Below are positions 7,203 to 9,322 of a stretch of 9,322 nucleotides of DNA, one piece after another. The DNA comes from Schlesneria sp. (GTDB lineage: Bacteria > Planctomycetota > Planctomycetia > Planctomycetales > Planctomycetaceae). The position numbers and the translations under genes were made by a program. Each line of letters begins with the position of its first letter. Positions within the stretch are counted from its first letter, which is position 1. The stretch is taken from the NCBI GenBank assembly GCA_025353525.1, contig JANXOO010000861.1, positions 1 to 9,322 of the forward strand. The letters run 5' to 3'. The notes under the pieces were generated by a model that was not told the origin of the DNA, did no database searches, and worked only from the letters and a program-made list of their open reading frames with translations.

Positions 7203-7210
7203 ATTCATAT

Positions 7211-8164
7211 ATGCGAACTACTCTTGTGGGGACAATTGCCATTGGTCTGACCGTGGGCTGGATGTTTGCCAGCTCAAATCAACTACCCTTGGCGCGATCT
7301 CAGGACACGAAAACCGCCAAACCCGCCGTTCCGAGTGATCAGGATCTCTTGAAGGCGTCGGCCGAGCAGTTTGAGGCGGCGTTCAATAAAGGGGACGCGG
7401 CCGCGATCGCCGCTCAGTTCACCGAGAATGCCGAAGTCGTCGATGAGGAAGGCGACGTGGTGCAGGGTCGCGAGAAAATCCAGACGCGATTTGCCGAGAT
7501 CTTCAAAAGCTTTCCCAAAGCCCGGATCGCCGTCGAACAGACATCACTACGGCAACTGAGTCCTGAAGTGGCTGTGGAAGACGGCTTGAGCGCGACGACG
7601 CTCGATCCTGACGAAACAGGCTCGCGTAGCCCCTACACCATCGTTCACTTGAAGAGGGGCGGAAAATGGCTCTTCGCCAGCGTTCGTGATTTTCCGGAAG
7701 AAGAAACCGAAACGACCGCTCACGATGAACTGCAACCGCTGGCCTGGCTGGTGGGCCGCTGGGTTGATCAGAGTGGCGATGCGAAGGTCGAAACGAATTA
7801 CGCCTGGTCGGATGATGGCAACTACCTGATTCAGGAATATGTCGTCAAGGTGCGAGGCAGTCAGGAATCCCGAGGTACGCAGCGTATCGGATGGGATCCC
7901 GTCCGCAAGACGATTCGAGGTTGGGTATTTGACTTGGGCGGCGGGTTTGTCGAATCGACATGGACGCCTGTCGATGGCGGCTGGGTGATCAAGGCCAATG
8001 GTTACACTCCGGAAGGCGTAACCGCGTCAGCCACGAGGGTTTTGACCCCCCTGGGATCAGATTTATTCCAACTCGACTCAACGCAACGCCTGTTCGGTCA
8101 GGAATTGTTGCCCGATGCAACTGTAAAAGTCGCCAGACGGCCCCCTGATCCAGTGTCTGAATGA
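7211..8164 (+). CDS. Exported SnoaL-like (SgcJ/EcaC-type) protein with a second C-terminal domain
   Basis: The protein has 317 residues. Residues 1-~30 form a likely Sec signal peptide (R2, hydrophobic 4-20, polar 'SSNQ' then 'ARSQD'). Residues ~45-160 resemble the NTF2-like SnoaL/DUF4440 fold: 'FEAAFNKGDAAAIAAQFTEN', 'GDVVQGREKIQTRF', 'YTIVHLKRGGKWLFASVRD'. Residues ~172-311 are a second beta-rich domain: 'LAWLVGRWVDQ', 'RIGWDPVRKTIRGWVFD', 'GGFVESTW', 'GWVIKANG', that I associate with secreted planctomycete proteins annotated as SgcJ/EcaC family. No catalytic residues can be assigned, and the 'oxidoreductase' label on that family should not be taken as proof of an activity. The start is well supported by AAGGAG at 7197-7202, eight bases before the ATG. 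It follows xfp by 66 bases. The TGA is at 8162-8164. Confidence 0.85.
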   Translation: MRTTLVGTIAIGLTVGWMFASSNQLPLARSQDTKTAKPAVPSDQDLLKASAEQFEAAFNKGDAAAIAAQFTENAEVVDEEGDVVQGREKIQTRFAEIFKSFPKARIAVEQTSLRQLSPEVAVEDGLSATTLDPDETGSRSPYTIVHLKRGGKWLFASVRDFPEEETETTAHDELQPLAWLVGRWVDQSGDAKVETNYAWSDDGNYLIQEYVVKVRGSQESRGTQRIGWDPVRKTIRGWVFDLGGGFVESTWTPVDGGWVIKANGYTPEGVTASATRVLTPLGSDLFQLDSTQRLFGQELLPDATVKVARRPPDPVSE

Positions 8165-8249
8165 TTTTCCGCAGGTCTGTAGGCAGACTCGCTCGATCAT
8201 AGTCCCCGCAAAATTCCAAAACTGTTTAGCGACTGACAACCCGGCTTCC

Positions 8250-8253
8250 GGAG
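8250..8253 (+). promoter_or_regulatory. Shine-Dalgarno site of the Gly-rich gene
   Basis: GGAG, within CCGGAGA, lies eight bases before the ATG at 8262. It selects this frame over the two competing open frames across the same GC-rich repeats. Confidence 0.65.
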
Positions 8254-8261
8254 ACCACATT

Positions 8262-9322
8262 ATGAAACGCTTTTCCTTCCCTTCGCTGGTATGGACACTG
8301 ACCGCCGTCATCTGTGTTTCGTTGATCTGTCATGACACCGCTGAAGGTGGCCGTGGCGGGGGCGGTGGTGGCCGTGGCGGCGGCGGCGGTGGTGGCCGTG
8401 GAGGTGGCGGAATGGGAGGCGGTGGCCGTGGAGGGGGCGGTGGCGGAATGGGAGGTGGTGGTGGCGGAGCAAGGCCCGGTGGCGGAGCAAGGCCCGGTGG
8501 CGGAGGTGGTGGTGGCGGAGCACGACCAGGTGGTGGCGGGGGGCCTCGTCCGAGCGGGGGTGCGATCGGAGGCGCGCGGCCCGGTGGCGGTGCCGTTGGT
8601 GGCGGTTCTCGACCAAATATCGGAAGTGCACCCGGTTTTGGTGGGGCTCGACCAGGCCCGGGAAACCTTCCCAGCATCGGTGCGGGAAACAGGCCGCAGA
8701 TCGGTTCGCGACCGAACATTGGCGCTGGCAACCGGCCAAACATCGGTGGCGATCGGCCACAGATCGGGAATCTTCCGGCGAATCGACCAGGAATGGGAGG
8801 TGACCGCCCGGGTATCGGTGGCAGTGGAAATCGGCCCGGAATCGATAACCGGCCAGGAATTGCCAATCGTCCCTCCAATACGTTACCTGGCTTCGGCAGC
8901 CGATTCGCGTACAGCGCTGGCGGAGCCCTCGCGGGCAACCGCTTGGGAAACAACATTCAGGATCGCCAGAATAATCTGCAAGACCGATTTCAAAATGGAG
9001 GAGACCGGCAGGACAACCGGGGGGATCGACAAGGCGACCGCCAGGATAATCGGGGAGATCGACAGGATAACCGGCAGGAAAATCGAGGAGATCGACAGGA
9101 TAACCGGCAGGAAAATCGAGGGGACCGACAAAACAACCGTCGCGAAGACTGGCAGAATTGGGCCAACGATAACCACGGCTGGTACGGTCACAATGGCGGT
9201 AGTTTGTGGAACAACATGTGGAACGAGTACCCCGGCTTGATGGCGTTTGGCGTTACCAGATGGGGATTGAACCGGCTGGCCTACGGATTCGGCCTTGGGA
9301 CCTATTCAAATACGTATTACAG
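8262..9322 (+). CDS. Exported Gly-rich, RPxIG- and GDRQDNR-repeat protein (3' end outside the window)
   Basis: The frame is open from the ATG to the right edge (353 codons so far). Residues 1-~27 look like a signal peptide: 'MKRFSFPSLVW' then a hydrophobic run 'TAVICVSLIC'. Residues ~28-110 are almost all Gly with scattered Arg, Met and Pro. Residues ~116-202 repeat 'RPxIG'/'NRPGI'-like units. Residues ~247-295 repeat hydrophilic 'GDRQDNR' and 'QENR' units. The rest is Trp/Asn-rich: 'DWQNWANDNHGWYG', 'WNNMWNEYP', 'AFGVTRWGLNRLAYGFGLG'. This architecture matches secreted low-complexity proteins I recall from planctomycetes, some of which continue into TPR repeats; that continuation cannot be seen here. 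The start is supported by GGAG at 8250-8253. A surface or matrix role is only a guess. The open frames on the other strand and in the other forward frame are shadows of its repeats. Confidence 0.85.
   Translation, partial: MKRFSFPSLVWTLTAVICVSLICHDTAEGGRGGGGGGRGGGGGGGRGGGGMGGGGRGGGGGGMGGGGGGARPGGGARPGGGGGGGGARPGGGGGPRPSGGAIGGARPGGGAVGGGSRPNIGSAPGFGGARPGPGNLPSIGAGNRPQIGSRPNIGAGNRPNIGGDRPQIGNLPANRPGMGGDRPGIGGSGNRPGIDNRPGIANRPSNTLPGFGSRFAYSAGGALAGNRLGNNIQDRQNNLQDRFQNGGDRQDNRGDRQGDRQDNRGDRQDNRQENRGDRQDNRQENRGDRQNNRREDWQNWANDNHGWYGHNGGSLWNNMWNEYPGLMAFGVTRWGLNRLAYGFGLGTYSNTYY
8343..8600 (+). repeat. Low-complexity Gly-rich coding tract
   Basis: Runs of GGN codons (GGTGGC, GGCGGC) with interspersed CGT/CGA (Arg) and CCC/CCG (Pro) codons make a GC-rich, strongly strand-asymmetric tract. 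It includes the near-tandem unit GGTGGCGGAGCAAGGCCC around 8460-8500. Such tracts mutate easily by slippage, so copy number here should be read with care. Confidence 0.8.
9057..9122 (+). repeat. Two tandem 33-base units coding DRQDNRQENRG
   Basis: Units 9057-9089 and 9090-9122 differ only at their last base (A or G). Each encodes the 11 residues DRQDNRQENRG. They sit within a longer degenerate array of GDRQDNR-like units from about 9000 to 9140. The near-identity points to recent duplication. Confidence 0.85.

Noticed and set aside
8308..8956. Pro- and His-rich minus-strand frames
   Set aside because: They are antisense readings of the Gly-rich tract; poly-Pro arises from the complement of GGN codons.
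8883..9191. Hydrophobic minus-strand frame resembling a membrane protein
   Set aside because: The Leu/Ile/Val-rich repeats are the antisense reading of the GDRQDNR repeat. No start signal or family supports it.
8332..9240. 302-codon plus-strand frame over the Gly-rich gene
   Set aside because: It begins inside the real gene without a ribosome site. Its Val/Ala and Thr/Ile repeats are the shifted reading of GGN and GACAGGATAAC repeats.
1..9322. CRISPR array, tRNA or rRNA genes
   Set aside because: No regularly spaced direct repeats with unique spacers, no tRNA cloverleaf-like element and no rRNA-like sequence were noticed on reading. No tool was run.

Overview
The window looks like a piece of a Planctomycetota chromosome. 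This is inferred from protein families rather than a marker gene: a secreted SnoaL-like protein with a C-terminal domain that I associate with planctomycetes, a secreted Gly-rich/RPxIG-repeat protein with a Trp/Asn-rich 'AFGVTRWGLNRLAYGFG' type C-terminus, a BON-domain protein with the 'TYHRKQQVQHAV' type core, and a PduL phosphotransacylase, a family common in that phylum.

Layout. Positions 2-325 (+) hold the 3' end of an IS630-family transposase that enters from the left. Positions 549-2867 (-) encode a 772-residue three-part fusion: a cyclic-nucleotide-binding-like domain, a complete acetate kinase and a complete PduL-type phosphotransacylase. Positions 3163-3981 (-) encode a class I-like polyphosphate kinase 2. 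A 379-base divergent control region (3982-4360) separates these from a rightward set: a small BON-domain gene (4361-4642), a phosphoketolase gene (4658-7144) with one in-frame amber codon at 6341-6343, a secreted SnoaL-like protein (7211-8164), and a secreted low-complexity protein (8262 to beyond the right edge).

How the genes fit together. Phosphoketolase cleaves xylulose-5-P and/or fructose-6-P to acetyl phosphate. The fusion protein could send acetyl phosphate either to acetate plus ATP (kinase domain) or to acetyl-CoA (PduL domain). PPK2 could exchange ATP with polyphosphate. The core of the window therefore reads as an acetyl-phosphate energy module carried on two divergent transcription units. 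The fused regulatory-looking domain suggests direct control of the branch-point enzyme, but its phosphate-binding cassette lacks the usual arginine. The two rightmost genes are probably exported proteins without an evident link to this metabolism.

Caveats. The phosphoketolase amber and a possible frameshifted small ORF just after the fusion gene could be real decay or sequence errors. Promoters could not be placed with confidence. The left and right genes are cut by the window edges.
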